DNA of 7,497 nt from an uncultured Sphingomonadales bacterium (GCA_903868655.1 CAIPWG010000521.1:1-7497); one strand, 5' to 3'; numbered from the stretch's first letter, positions 1 through 6,594 are shown. Notes: a model not told the origin generated them from the letters alone. Made by a program: numbers and translations.

Positions 1-626
1 CGCCCGGTTTCCTGTCCATTGAGCGCGAAATGCTTGATCGTGGAAATGATATGGTTCGACTGAATACCGCTGATCGCTGCGCCCACAAGCGTACCGGTCA
101 GCAGAGGATCTTCGGACAGGTATTCAAAGGTGCGCCCGTTGCGTGGATCGCGGGTCAGGTTTGCACCACCCGCCAGAAGCACGTTGAAACCTTTGGCCCG
201 CGCCTCTGCCCCGATCATCGCACCGCCACGATAGAGCACATCCGGGTTCCAGCTCGCCGCCTGGGCAAGGCCCGAGGGCAAAGCCGTTGCACCATCTTTG
301 CGAAGACCGCCAATCCATGCGACGCCAAGGCTGGCATCGGTTTCCAACAAAGCCGGAATTCCCAGCCGTTCAACCCCTGGAACATAGCCTGCGCCGGGAA
401 TGGCTTCGGCCGGCACTTTGGTTGCCGGCCAGAACGGCAACGGCATGATGCCAACGGTCAGCACGGTTTTTTCAGCGAGCGTCATCGTGGCCACTACCGC
501 CTGTGCGTGCGCCTTTGCCGCTGCCACTTCGGCAGATGTGTCGGCCTTGGCGGCAATCGGCAACAGCAATGCCAACATGGCGGCCGTGGTACAGGTAGAA
601 GCCGACAAGGCGGCGCGCAGTTTCAT
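1..626 (-). CDS. Secreted GH3 family beta-glucosidase-type glycoside hydrolase (N-terminal part, cut by window edge)
   Basis: The 208 complete residues visible match the N-terminal catalytic barrel of glycoside hydrolase family 3. Family members are mostly retaining exo-beta-glucosidases or beta-xylosidases, periplasmic in Gram-negatives. Residues 1-28 are a signal peptide with a hydrophobic core (MLALLLPIAA) and a probable AKA/D cleavage site. Family hallmarks follow: a TMTLAEKT-type helix (about 47-54), ETDASLGVAW (95-104), the segment NLTRDPRNGRTFEYLSEDP (156-174), and the KHF motif (198-200) continuing into LNGQE. The catalytic nucleophile Asp and the second domain lie beyond the left edge. 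The start at 626 is preferred over an adjacent ATG at 629 because GGTGAG (633-638) is then spaced 6 nt instead of 3. The gene lies downstream of and co-oriented with the TonB receptor, 133 bp away, so it may process the imported glycan. Exact substrate is not readable. Family assignment is firm. Confidence 0.93.
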   Translation of the reverse strand, partial: MKLRAALSASTCTTAAMLALLLPIAAKADTSAEVAAAKAHAQAVVATMTLAEKTVLTVGIMPLPFWPATKVPAEAIPGAGYVPGVERLGIPALLETDASLGVAWIGGLRKDGATALPSGLAQAASWNPDVLYRGGAMIGAEARAKGFNVLLAGGANLTRDPRNGRTFEYLSEDPLLTGTLVGAAISGIQSNHIISTIKHFALNGQETG

Positions 627-638
627 CATGATCTCACC

Positions 639-663
639 ATTTCTGTATCGAGGGCTCAGAAAT
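639..663 (-). repeat. 7-bp inverted repeat just upstream of the GH3 ribosome binding site
   Basis: Perfect 7-bp arms (ATTTCTG at 639-645 and CAGAAAT at 657-663) flank an 11-nt loop. On the minus strand this forms a stem-loop in the leader immediately before the GGTGAG Shine-Dalgarno of the GH3 gene; the arm shares its last base with the region next to the SD. It could be an RNA leader hairpin or a protein-binding dyad. The stem is AT-rich and short, so chance is possible. Confidence 0.35.
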
Positions 664-674
664 ACCAACAATTG

Positions 675-710
675 ACGGGGTGGCTGCGGCGATTGCCGCG
701 ACCACCCCGT
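675..710 (-). terminator. Strong hairpin between TonB receptor and GH3 gene (terminator or attenuator-like)
   Basis: A GC-rich stem of 9 perfect pairs (ACGGGGTGG at 675-683 with CCACCCCGT at 702-710) continues, after a two-base imperfection (one C/A mismatch and one G/U-type pair), into 5 more pairs (GCGGC 686-690 with GCCGC 695-699) closed by a GATT tetraloop. It starts 50 bp past the receptor stop codon. On the minus strand it is followed by CAATTGTTGG and not by a clean T run, so a classical intrinsic terminator is not certain. It may attenuate transcription or protect the 3' end of the receptor message, which would give less GH3 than receptor transcript. Confidence 0.6.
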
Positions 711-726
711 TGTGTTCAGCCTGGCA

Positions 727-743
727 GTCCGGACCAGCCGGAC
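727..743 (-). repeat. Small hairpin after the TonB receptor stop codon
   Basis: Six paired bases (GTCCGG at 727-732 with CCGGAC at 738-743) close a 5-nt loop, 17 bp past the receptor stop. There is no T tract on the minus strand, so it is not a terminator by itself. It stacks ahead of the larger hairpin at 675-710 in the receptor 3' untranslated region. Confidence 0.3.
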
Positions 744-759
744 CGTAGGGGCCCGGACA

Positions 760-3261
760 TCAGAACCGGAAGCCCGCCCGCATGCCAAACGTGCGCGGAT
801 CGGACATCGTGATCGAACTGGCGCTGCCCGTGACAACGCTCAACTTGTTCTCGATGTTTTTCACGAACGCAGTCGCATACCACAGGTTGTTCGGCGCGTT
901 ATATGTCAGGCTGGCCTGGGTCTTCGACTGTGACGGTGTCTTCAGCCGGGCCCAATAGGAACCGTTGTCGCCAAAAATTGTTACGTAATAGGCCGAGGAA
1001 ACCCGCGTTCCGGCAGAAAATGTCACGTTACCGTCCGCCACCGGTACCGCATAAGACAGATTGGCATAGAAAACGCTGCTCGGCGTGCGATCCAGCTTCT
1101 GCCCCGCGTAATCGGCCAGCTGGCCACGCGAATTCGCACCGCACGCACCCGCAGCCGTAAGGCCGCTGGGGCAGAACTGGCGATAATGACCGTTGGTCAG
1201 ATCGACACCCACCACCGCATTCAGATTTGCGACCGGATTAAACTGGGTTTCGAATTCCCAACCCAGCACCGAAGCCTTGCCGGCATTGGTGGTGACAGTC
1301 TGCTGTGCACCGTTCACCGGAATGATCGCGCTCAATTGCAGGTTTTTGTAATCATAATAAAACAGGTTGGTGTCGATCTTTACACCCGGAGCAACACGGC
1401 CACGGAAACCCAGTTCGTAATCAATCAAGGTTTCCGGCTGATAATAAACCGCGTGCTGATCGGCATATTTCAGATTGGTGGTGCCGGTGACTACAGTGGA
1501 ATAATCGCAGCGTTCACCACGCGCGCTGACCAGCGATTGCCCTGCCCCGCCGGTTGAACAACCATCGCCAAAGCCACCTTCCTTGTAGCCCGACGCGATC
1601 GAGCCATAAAGCAGGCCACCAACCACATCTGCATCAAACCCGAGACGCCATGTGGCCTTCTTGCTCTTGATATCGCCATCGTTGACATAACTGCGACCAG
1701 AGCCGACGGTCGGCCCGCCCGCGCCATCTGGCGTTGCCGGATCGAGCGAATACTGGCCACCGATGAGCGGCTGGCCGCCGAGTGAATTGATGTGCACGGT
1801 ATGGCCGTAGCGATTGAGGTCGTCGGAAGTATAACGCAACCCTGCGGTCAACCGCAGATGCTCCGCAGGCTTGTACGTGGCCTGGGTAAACGCGCCCTTG
1901 GTTGCAGACACGGTATGCTGCGGAAAACCATAGATAAACGTATTGCCAAACGCAAACGGCGCCAAGCCAAAGATAAAGTAAGCAATGCGGGATTCCTCGC
2001 GGAAGTAATAAAGCCCGCCCTGAATCTTGAAAGGACCATTCCCCGTGCTGGCCAGCCGCAATTCATGCGATTGCTGGGTGTAATCACCATCAAATGTTGC
2101 CGGCAGATTGACACCAATCAGCGCGTTCGAATTTTCATGAGCCTCGTACTGGCGAATCGAGCCGATATAAGTCGCTTTAACCGGACCGAAATTGTAATTG
2201 AATTCGCCGTCGAAGTTGTATGCAACATCATTGACATTGGGCTTGGTCGAGCTCTGATCCCCTCCGCCGTACTGGTGCGCGGTAAGGCCAGACGTATAGG
2301 TCTTGCCATCAAGTGGATTGGTGTAGGTCAACGGCGTGTTGAACGACGCGCTTGCCAAAGTGCTGGTCAGCGGGTTTGCGACTGGTGCCCAAGTGAAGAT
2401 GTGCGCCTTGTCGGCCGCGGTGTTGCCCACGCTGGTGGTATCGGTGCTTTCGGTAAAGAAATTGCCCGTGGCAACCGACGAATCGCGCGAACCTTTGAGC
2501 TTTGAATAGCTGCCACGCAGCAGCAAATCGCCGTTGTCGCCCAGCTTGAACAAGCCTTGTGCACGCAAACTCAGGTTTTGGCGGAAATTCTTGTTGTAGT
2601 TCGGATCGCCGGCGACGCCCTTGGCGTAGTTGTCGCGGGTGTCGAAGCTTGCCGCCAGGCGGAACGCAGCCCAATCCGACGCAGGCAAGTTGACAACCGC
2701 ATCGCCATTGAATGTGTTGTAATTGCCGTAGCCAATATTGCCGGCAAAGCTCAGCTTGTCGAACTTCGGGCGGTTGGTGATGACATTGACAACGCCCGCA
2801 GTGGTGTTGCGGCCATAGAGGGTGCCCTGTGGCCCCTTCAGCACTTCAACATGGTCGACATCCTGAAAGCTGACATCGGCCTCTTGCGGGCGCGCGATGT
2901 ACACACCATCGAGCAGGAATGCGGCCGAAGGGTTGCCCTTTTCGGTTCCGTCGGTGCTGGTGACGCCGCGGATAGTGATCTGCAACCCATTGGTGCGGTC
3001 GATCGAAAGGCCGGGAACCTGCTCGCCCAGCGCAGTGGGGTTGACGATGCCCTTGTCGCGCAAGCTGGAACCAGTGATCGCGGTCAATGCTATAGGCGTT
3101 TTCGACAGCAACGTCTTTTCGCGCGTGGCGGTTACGATGATGTCGCCAATGGTCGGCTGGTCGCTCGCCTTTGCTGCGGCATCAGGCGCCGCATTTTGGG
3201 CAAAGGCCTGCGGAGCAAAGATAAAAATGGCGGCTACGCCCGCCAACAGCGAGAACTTCAT
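760..3261 (-). CDS. TonB-dependent outer-membrane receptor, probable glycan or glycoside transporter
   Basis: This is an 833-residue receptor of normal family length. It would move a ligand across the outer membrane using energy passed from TonB-ExbBD. Residues 1-21 are a signal peptide (cleavage AFA/Q22). A TonB box-like DIIVTATR lies at 40-47. The plug domain runs to about 165 and includes ITIRGV (95-100), FLLDGVYIARP (115-125) and the conserved VEVLKGPQGTLYGRNTTAG (138-156). The rest is a 22-strand-type barrel, including a YKEGGFGDG loop and the C-terminal MRAGFRF ending in Phe, the usual assembly signal. There is no N-terminal STN signalling domain, so it is probably not a transducer to an anti-sigma factor. 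The start at 3261 is chosen because the signal peptide begins there and GGGAGG lies 6 nt upstream; an in-frame extension to 3345 runs through the promoter. Sugar uptake is inferred from the adjacent LacI regulator and GH3 enzyme, since this receptor type also takes up other ligands. Two cysteine pairs (568/585 and 697/707) probably sit in surface loops. Confidence 0.95.
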   Translation of the reverse strand: MKFSLLAGVAAIFIFAPQAFAQNAAPDAAAKASDQPTIGDIIVTATREKTLLSKTPIALTAITGSSLRDKGIVNPTALGEQVPGLSIDRTNGLQITIRGVTSTDGTEKGNPSAAFLLDGVYIARPQEADVSFQDVDHVEVLKGPQGTLYGRNTTAGVVNVITNRPKFDKLSFAGNIGYGNYNTFNGDAVVNLPASDWAAFRLAASFDTRDNYAKGVAGDPNYNKNFRQNLSLRAQGLFKLGDNGDLLLRGSYSKLKGSRDSSVATGNFFTESTDTTSVGNTAADKAHIFTWAPVANPLTSTLASASFNTPLTYTNPLDGKTYTSGLTAHQYGGGDQSSTKPNVNDVAYNFDGEFNYNFGPVKATYIGSIRQYEAHENSNALIGVNLPATFDGDYTQQSHELRLASTGNGPFKIQGGLYYFREESRIAYFIFGLAPFAFGNTFIYGFPQHTVSATKGAFTQATYKPAEHLRLTAGLRYTSDDLNRYGHTVHINSLGGQPLIGGQYSLDPATPDGAGGPTVGSGRSYVNDGDIKSKKATWRLGFDADVVGGLLYGSIASGYKEGGFGDGCSTGGAGQSLVSARGERCDYSTVVTGTTNLKYADQHAVYYQPETLIDYELGFRGRVAPGVKIDTNLFYYDYKNLQLSAIIPVNGAQQTVTTNAGKASVLGWEFETQFNPVANLNAVVGVDLTNGHYRQFCPSGLTAAGACGANSRGQLADYAGQKLDRTPSSVFYANLSYAVPVADGNVTFSAGTRVSSAYYVTIFGDNGSYWARLKTPSQSKTQASLTYNAPNNLWYATAFVKNIENKLSVVTGSASSITMSDPRTFGMRAGFRF

Positions 3262-3267
3262 AAAAAA

Positions 3268-3273
3268 CCTCCC
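3268..3273 (-). promoter_or_regulatory. Shine-Dalgarno of the TonB receptor
   Basis: On the minus strand GGGAGG is followed by six T residues and the ATG at 3261. This strong, well-spaced site decides the start of the receptor in favour of the signal-peptide methionine over the longer open frame. Confidence 0.85.
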
Positions 3274-3316
3274 TCTCCTCGAGCCGGAAATTCGCTGTTC
3301 CGGTCTCAGTTCGCTT

Positions 3317-3345
3317 ATGATCACCGTCATTGTCAGCGCTGTCAA
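3317..3345 (-). promoter_or_regulatory. Predicted sigma-70-type promoter of the TonB receptor
   Basis: On the minus strand a perfect TTGACA -35 box (plus-strand 3340-3345) is separated by 17 bp from GATCAT (3317-3322), a 4/6 match to TATAAT that keeps the important A2 and T6. A start near 3310 would give a leader of about 50 nt. The -35 box lies at the centre of the LacI-type inverted repeat, so a bound repressor would block polymerase directly. The -10 box is imperfect; this is a prediction from sequence only. Confidence 0.6.
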
Positions 3346-3360
3346 GACAGCGCTGACAAT
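3329..3360. promoter_or_regulatory. Double LacI-family operator: perfect 32-bp inverted repeat
   Basis: Two perfect 15-bp arms (3329-3343 and 3346-3360) are separated by AA. Each arm contains AGCGCT. Read as 14-mers, the sequence gives two abutting operators, TGTCAGCGCTGTCA (3331-3344) and AGACAGCGCTGACA (3345-3358). The first fits the general LacI-family pattern TG-N2-A-N-CG-N-T-N2-CA in full; the second misses only its first base. Centres are 14 bp apart, so two dimers would bind next to each other. It lies between the divergent receptor and LacI genes, is 68 bp from the receptor start codon and overlaps that promoter's -35 box. The likely ligand is the LacI-family protein at 3458-4525 (inference); control of the regulator's own gene is also possible. 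Confidence 0.8.
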
Positions 3361-3376
3361 TTTACTTGCTGCGTTT

Positions 3377-3406
3377 TTGAAAGCGCCTACAAAGGCGGAA
3401 CAGGAT
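3377..3406 (+). promoter_or_regulatory. Weak candidate promoter of the LacI-family gene
   Basis: TTGAAA (3377-3382) is followed after 18 bp by CAGGAT (3401-3406), a 3/6 match to the -10 consensus. A small hairpin (CGCCT 3384-3388 with AGGCG 3393-3397) falls in the spacer. It is the best candidate I see on the plus strand upstream of the regulator, but it is poor and could be chance. Confidence 0.2.
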
Positions 3407-3457
3407 GCTCAACCTCGCCCGCGCACGGGCTTGTAATACGGCTGGGCCCGGTTCATT

Positions 3458-4525
3458 ATGCTGATGGAAATGATCAAAAACGCCAAAGACAGCCCCGGCA
3501 AATCTGCCCAGGGCCGCAGCTTCGCAACGATGGCCGACGTTGCCGCAATGGCCGGCGTATCGCTGAAAAGCGTGTCCCGCGTCATCAACAACGAACCACA
3601 CATTTCGACCAAGTTGCGGATGCGGGTCGAGACCGCGATCAAAACCTTGGACTATGTCCCCGATACGGCCGCGCGTTCGCTGGCTGGCGCACGCAGTTTC
3701 ACGTTGGGCATTCTGTTCGACAACCCCAGCCCCAATTATACCATGGCCATTGTTGCCGGCGTCTATGGCGCATGCGTGCGCGCCAAACACCACTTGCGCA
3801 TCGACAACATCGATTCATCGACGCCTACCGAAACGGTCATCAGCCAGCTTGATCAAATTCTGCGCCACAGCCGGGTCGATGGGCTGGTGCTGACCCCTCC
3901 GATTACCGACAATGCCGATGTGCTCGACTATCTGGAAACGCGCGGCGTGCCCTATTCACGCGTAACTCCTGTGCTCGATCCCGAACGGTCTTCGCGCGTG
4001 TGGATGGACAATGTTGCGGCCGGTGCACGCGTGGCAGACTATTTATGGACGCTCGGTCATCGTCGCTTTGCCATCGCCACAGGGCCAATCCATCATGGCG
4101 ATGCCGGTCAACGCCGCGAGGGATTTCTGGGTCGCCTGCAAGAGCTCAAACCCGGCACCGTGGTTGGCGAGGCCTATGGCGGCTTTCTGTTTGAAACCAG
4201 CATCGAGGCTGGCCGTGAATTGCTGTCTGCCAAACGCTACCCCACTGCAATCTTCGCCACCAATGACGATTCAGCGGCAGGAATCATGGTCGCAGCCCGC
4301 GAATTGGGGCTGAAAGTTCCCGAAGATGTTTCAATCTGCGGTTTCGACGACAGCTGGGTAGCAAAATCGGTGTGGCCCTATTTGACGACGATCCGTCAAC
4401 CGATCGAGGACATGGCCCGTGTGGCTGCCGAATTCCTGCTCGATCGTGCCCCTGCCGAAACACCGCGCGTGCGGCAGCTTGACTTCACCCTGATCGAACG
4501 TGGCTCGGTCGCACCCGCGCCCTGA
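3458..4525 (+). CDS. LacI-family transcriptional regulator (sugar-responsive repressor)
   Basis: A 355-residue protein of typical LacI/GalR length. The N-terminal helix-turn-helix spans about 23-45 ([20 protein letters not shown]), with the recognition helix starting at Ser35. The hinge helix (about 69-78, [10 protein letters not shown]) carries Leu75, equivalent to the leucine that LacI inserts at the central CpG of its operator, which fits the AGCGCT cores upstream. The periplasmic-binding-protein-like effector domain follows ([19 protein letters not shown], then [13 protein letters not shown], then [24 protein letters not shown]). It most likely represses the divergent TonB receptor and is released by a sugar. 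The start is uncertain: ATGs at 3458, 3464 and 3470 share the frame, none has a strong Shine-Dalgarno, and all leave the DNA-binding domain intact. The first 20 residues look non-conserved. The effector cannot be named from sequence. Confidence 0.93.
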   Translation: MLMEMIKNAKDSPGKSAQGRSFATMADVAAMAGVSLKSVSRVINNEPHISTKLRMRVETAIKTLDYVPDTAARSLAGARSFTLGILFDNPSPNYTMAIVAGVYGACVRAKHHLRIDNIDSSTPTETVISQLDQILRHSRVDGLVLTPPITDNADVLDYLETRGVPYSRVTPVLDPERSSRVWMDNVAAGARVADYLWTLGHRRFAIATGPIHHGDAGQRREGFLGRLQELKPGTVVGEAYGGFLFETSIEAGRELLSAKRYPTAIFATNDDSAAGIMVAARELGLKVPEDVSICGFDDSWVAKSVWPYLTTIRQPIEDMARVAAEFLLDRAPAETPRVRQLDFTLIERGSVAPAP

Positions 4526-4559
4526 CCGCTTCTTCGTTTCTACTCTTCCGGGGATCGCC

Positions 4560-4688
4560 ATGACGGCAAAAACATACAGGCCATTGTCACGACGCGACGC
4601 TTTTTCATGTGTCGGCGAACGTCTGACCCTCGATTTGCCGGCAGATTCGCTCAACACGCTGGTAATCCCTGCCGCAGAGTTGGGCTGA
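4560..4688 (+). pseudogene. Short frame resembling the C-terminal tail of a glycoside hydrolase (GH30-like), probable deletion remnant
   Basis: The 42-residue frame begins MTAKTYRPLSRRDAF and ends LTLDLPADSLNTLVIPA plus AELG. The pattern of a short beta-strand, then LPA-x-S-x-x-TLV, is how GH30-type glucosylceramidases/xylanases and some other glycosidases end their C-terminal beta-sandwich; the resemblance is from memory. Nothing upstream encodes a catalytic domain, because the LacI-family gene ends at 4525 in a different frame. I infer a large internal or 5' deletion that left the last strands. The frame has a plausible GGGGA site 6 nt before its ATG and stops 2 bp before the next gene, an arrangement typical of an ancestral coupled operon. 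It might still be translated and couple to the oxidoreductase. The open frame extends back to an ATG at 4500 inside the LacI-family gene, which I do not believe is used. Alternative: a short leader peptide or chance frame. Confidence 0.42.
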
Positions 4689-4690
4689 CC

Positions 4691-5746
4691 ATGCCGACAG
4701 CGGGCGTACACCGGGTGGCGCTGGTGGGATTCGGTCTTGCCGGCAAAGCGTTTCATGCTCCACTCATCACAAGCACTGGCGGGCTGGAATTGTCCGCCAT
4801 TGTGACCTCGCGCGGGGATGAGGTTCGCGCGGGCTTCCCGGAAGTCCGACCGGTCACGCGCTATGCCGAGGTGCTGGCCGATCCCGCCGTGTCGCTGGTG
4901 GTGCTGGCAACGCCCGATCATCTTCATGCCGAACACGCACTGGCCGCGATTGCCGCCGGAAAGCATGTCGTGATCGACAAACCGTTTGCCCCGACATTGG
5001 CCGAGGCCCGCGAAATTTCCGAACGGGCACGGCACGCCGGCACGCTGCTGTCGATATTCCACAATCGGCGCTGGGACAGCGATTTTCTGACATTGCGTTC
5101 ATTGGTCGAAACCGGCCAGTTGGGTGATATCGTCGAATATGAAAGTCACTTCGACCGATTTCGTCCTGGCATCGGCACGCGTTGGAAAGACCGGCGCGAT
5201 GCTGGAGTTTGGCAGGATTTGGGGCCGCATCTTGTCGATCAGGTGCTGGTCCTGTTTGGCATGCCCTTGGCCATCAGCGCGGATCTTGCAGTGTTGAAAC
5301 CCGGCGGTGGGGCGGCCGATTTTGCACGTGCCACGCTCGTCTATCCAACCCGTCGGGTGACTTTGCATATGTCGCAAACCAGGCATGATCATGGCCTGCG
5401 ATTTTCGGTGCACGGCACCAAGGCCAGCTATTCAAAGCTTGGCCGCGACCCGCAAGAGGATCAGTCGAAAGCGGGCATGACCCCCGCAGACCCGCAGTGG
5501 GGCAACGATCCCATGCCGGGGCAATTGATCATGACCACGGCCAGTGGCCAAACCAAGGCATCCAATGTGCCTGCATTGCGCGGGGATTATGGCGCCTTTT
5601 ACCGTGGCATGTCGCAAGCGCTATCCGGCAAAGCGCCGGTTCCGGTTACCGCCAATGAGGCACTATCGGTGATGGAAATCATTGCTGCAGGTAACGAAAG
5701 CCATCGCCAGCGCCGCGAAGTGACGCTGGCAAAGCACCACGGCTGA
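4691..5746 (+). CDS. Gfo/Idh/MocA-family NAD(P)-dependent oxidoreductase (YdgJ/IolW-like)
   Basis: A 351-residue cytoplasmic dehydrogenase of typical length for the family, which oxidises or reduces sugars, inositols and their derivatives. The Rossmann fold opens with VALVGFGLAGKAFHAPLI (Gly13, Gly15, Gly18). The cofactor and active-site strand is VVIDKP, with Lys97 as the usual catalytic lysine and Asp in place of the common Glu of the EKP motif, as in the YdgJ/IolW branch. HNRRWDSDF (124-132) and ESHFDRFRP (151-159) are typical of that branch. DLGPH supplies the expected Asp176 and His180. The start at 4691 puts the glycine motif at its normal place; the open frame continues back to 4607 but adds unrelated residues. 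No good Shine-Dalgarno is visible, so translation may depend on coupling to the short frame ending at 4688. IolW-type enzymes act on scyllo-inositol, but the substrate here is unknown. Confidence 0.92.
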   Translation: MPTAGVHRVALVGFGLAGKAFHAPLITSTGGLELSAIVTSRGDEVRAGFPEVRPVTRYAEVLADPAVSLVVLATPDHLHAEHALAAIAAGKHVVIDKPFAPTLAEAREISERARHAGTLLSIFHNRRWDSDFLTLRSLVETGQLGDIVEYESHFDRFRPGIGTRWKDRRDAGVWQDLGPHLVDQVLVLFGMPLAISADLAVLKPGGGAADFARATLVYPTRRVTLHMSQTRHDHGLRFSVHGTKASYSKLGRDPQEDQSKAGMTPADPQWGNDPMPGQLIMTTASGQTKASNVPALRGDYGAFYRGMSQALSGKAPVPVTANEALSVMEIIAAGNESHRQRREVTLAKHHG

Positions 5747-5764
5747 TTGCCGTTGCGCAATCAG
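5743..5764. terminator. Hairpin covering both stop codons of the convergent genes
   Basis: Perfect 8-bp arms (CTGATTGC at 5743-5750 and GCAATCAG at 5757-5764) close a 6-nt loop. The oxidoreductase stop (TGA, 5744-5746) and the dehydrogenase stop (complement of TCA, 5761-5763) sit at matching places in the two arms. The genes are only 14 bp apart. The hairpin could act as a compact bidirectional terminator, but neither strand has a clear T run after it. Confidence 0.45.
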
Positions 5765-6588
5765 GTCGGTGCAAGCGGGCCGTAAAACCACGAAGCCGTC
5801 ACACCGCCGTCCATAAGGATGTCGCTGCCGGTAATAAAGGCGCCGTCCGGCCCCATCAGCAGTGCGCCGACGTGGCCAACTTCATCGGGCGTACCGGCAC
5901 GACCTGCAGGCGATAGCGCAAGCATCGTCCGATACCCCTCACCGCGTGGACCGGACAATTCGTCTTTTGCCAGCGGCGTCATGATAATTCCAGGGCTGAT
6001 GGTATTGACCCGAGCGCCGCGCCGCGCCCAACGCACCGCCTCTGCCTTGACCCGTAGACTGTTGCCGCGCTTTGACACTTGATAGGCGTGCAGCGAATCC
6101 CCGATTTTGTCGGGGGCGAGCATCGGCAACGACAGCAAGGCTTCAACCGGTGTTACCGCCAAAGCCCGATCTTCGTCGGCTGTCAGCGCAGGCAGGCGAT
6201 GCCCTGACTGCGACGCGATCACCACAGCGGCCCCCCCTTGCGCAATGACATCGCCAAACAGTTCCAGCACGAGAGCCGTGCCATAAAGATCAACCGCCAG
6301 AATCGTCGCAGGGGGAGCCTGCGAGGGCGAAACACCAGCAGCATGGATCACGCCGGCCACATCACCCAGCGCCACAGCGTTTGCAACCAGCGCCCCCACC
6401 GAAGTCCGCTGTGCAACATCGACTGTTGCCGTGGACGTGGCAAAGCCCGCTTCAGCAAGCACTTTGGCAGCAGCCTCCGCAGCTTCGATCCGCAAATCGG
6501 CAAGCAACACATGCTTACCTGCGCCCACGCGGCGCGCAATGGCCTGTCCGATCGAACCCGCACCGATTACGACGATGACTTTTGTCAC
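5761..6588 (-). CDS. Short-chain dehydrogenase/reductase (SDR) family oxidoreductase
   Basis: A 275-residue SDR of ordinary length that would use NAD(P) to interconvert an alcohol and a ketone. The nucleotide-binding loop is VVIGAGSIGQAIARR (6-20), which has a GxGxxG spacing different from the classical TGxxxGxG. Asp31 after strand 2 favours NAD(H). HAAG (82-85) replaces the classical NNAG. The catalytic group is Ser126 or Ser128 (IASQSGH) with Tyr169 and Lys173 (YQVSK). ISPGIIMTPLA and the terminal FITGSDILMDGG follow. The position normally filled by the tetrad Asn appears to be Asp100 (VDLYGT). The start is the GTG at 6588: AAGGA lies 6 nt upstream, and the fold begins two residues later. 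The longer frame to 6672 adds 28 residues with no fold sense. It is divergent from the LysR-family gene, a common regulator-target arrangement. Substrate unknown. Confidence 0.92.
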   Translation of the reverse strand: MTKVIVVIGAGSIGQAIARRVGAGKHVLLADLRIEAAEAAAKVLAEAGFATSTATVDVAQRTSVGALVANAVALGDVAGVIHAAGVSPSQAPPATILAVDLYGTALVLELFGDVIAQGGAAVVIASQSGHRLPALTADEDRALAVTPVEALLSLPMLAPDKIGDSLHAYQVSKRGNSLRVKAEAVRWARRGARVNTISPGIIMTPLAKDELSGPRGEGYRTMLALSPAGRAGTPDEVGHVGALLMGPDGAFITGSDILMDGGVTASWFYGPLAPT

Positions 6589-6594
6589 ATCTGA

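Noticed and set aside
591..596. Cys12 in the GH3 signal peptide considered as a lipoprotein cysteine
   Set aside because: It comes before the hydrophobic core and lacks the Leu at -3 of a lipobox; the AKA/D site after the core fits ordinary cleavage.
1792..2505. 237-codon plus-strand frame antisense to the receptor
   Set aside because: It lies entirely inside the receptor gene, has no family signature, and is rich in Arg/Ile/Val as expected from antisense reading.
3262..3345. Upstream in-frame extension of the TonB receptor (28 residues)
   Set aside because: It covers the -35/-10 region and operator, and would bury the signal peptide. The strong ribosome binding site supports the start at 3261.
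2557..3852. 431-codon open frame on the plus strand, antisense to the receptor and running through the control region into the LacI-family gene
   Set aside because: It crosses a promoter and operator, overlaps two well-supported genes, and its translation shows no recognisable domain. It is a shadow frame of GC-rich coding DNA.
4607..4690. Upstream in-frame extension of the oxidoreductase
   Set aside because: The added residues are Arg/Cys-rich and unlike the family. They would push the glycine-rich cofactor motif away from the N-terminus.
4331..5062. 243-codon minus-strand frame across the LacI-family end and oxidoreductase start
   Set aside because: It is antisense to two clear genes and has no coherent fold or motif.
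6181..6190. TGTCAGCGCA, similar to half of the LacI-type operator, inside the SDR gene
   Set aside because: Only nine bases match and the other half is absent. It encodes ordinary SDR residues, so coincidence is the simplest reading.
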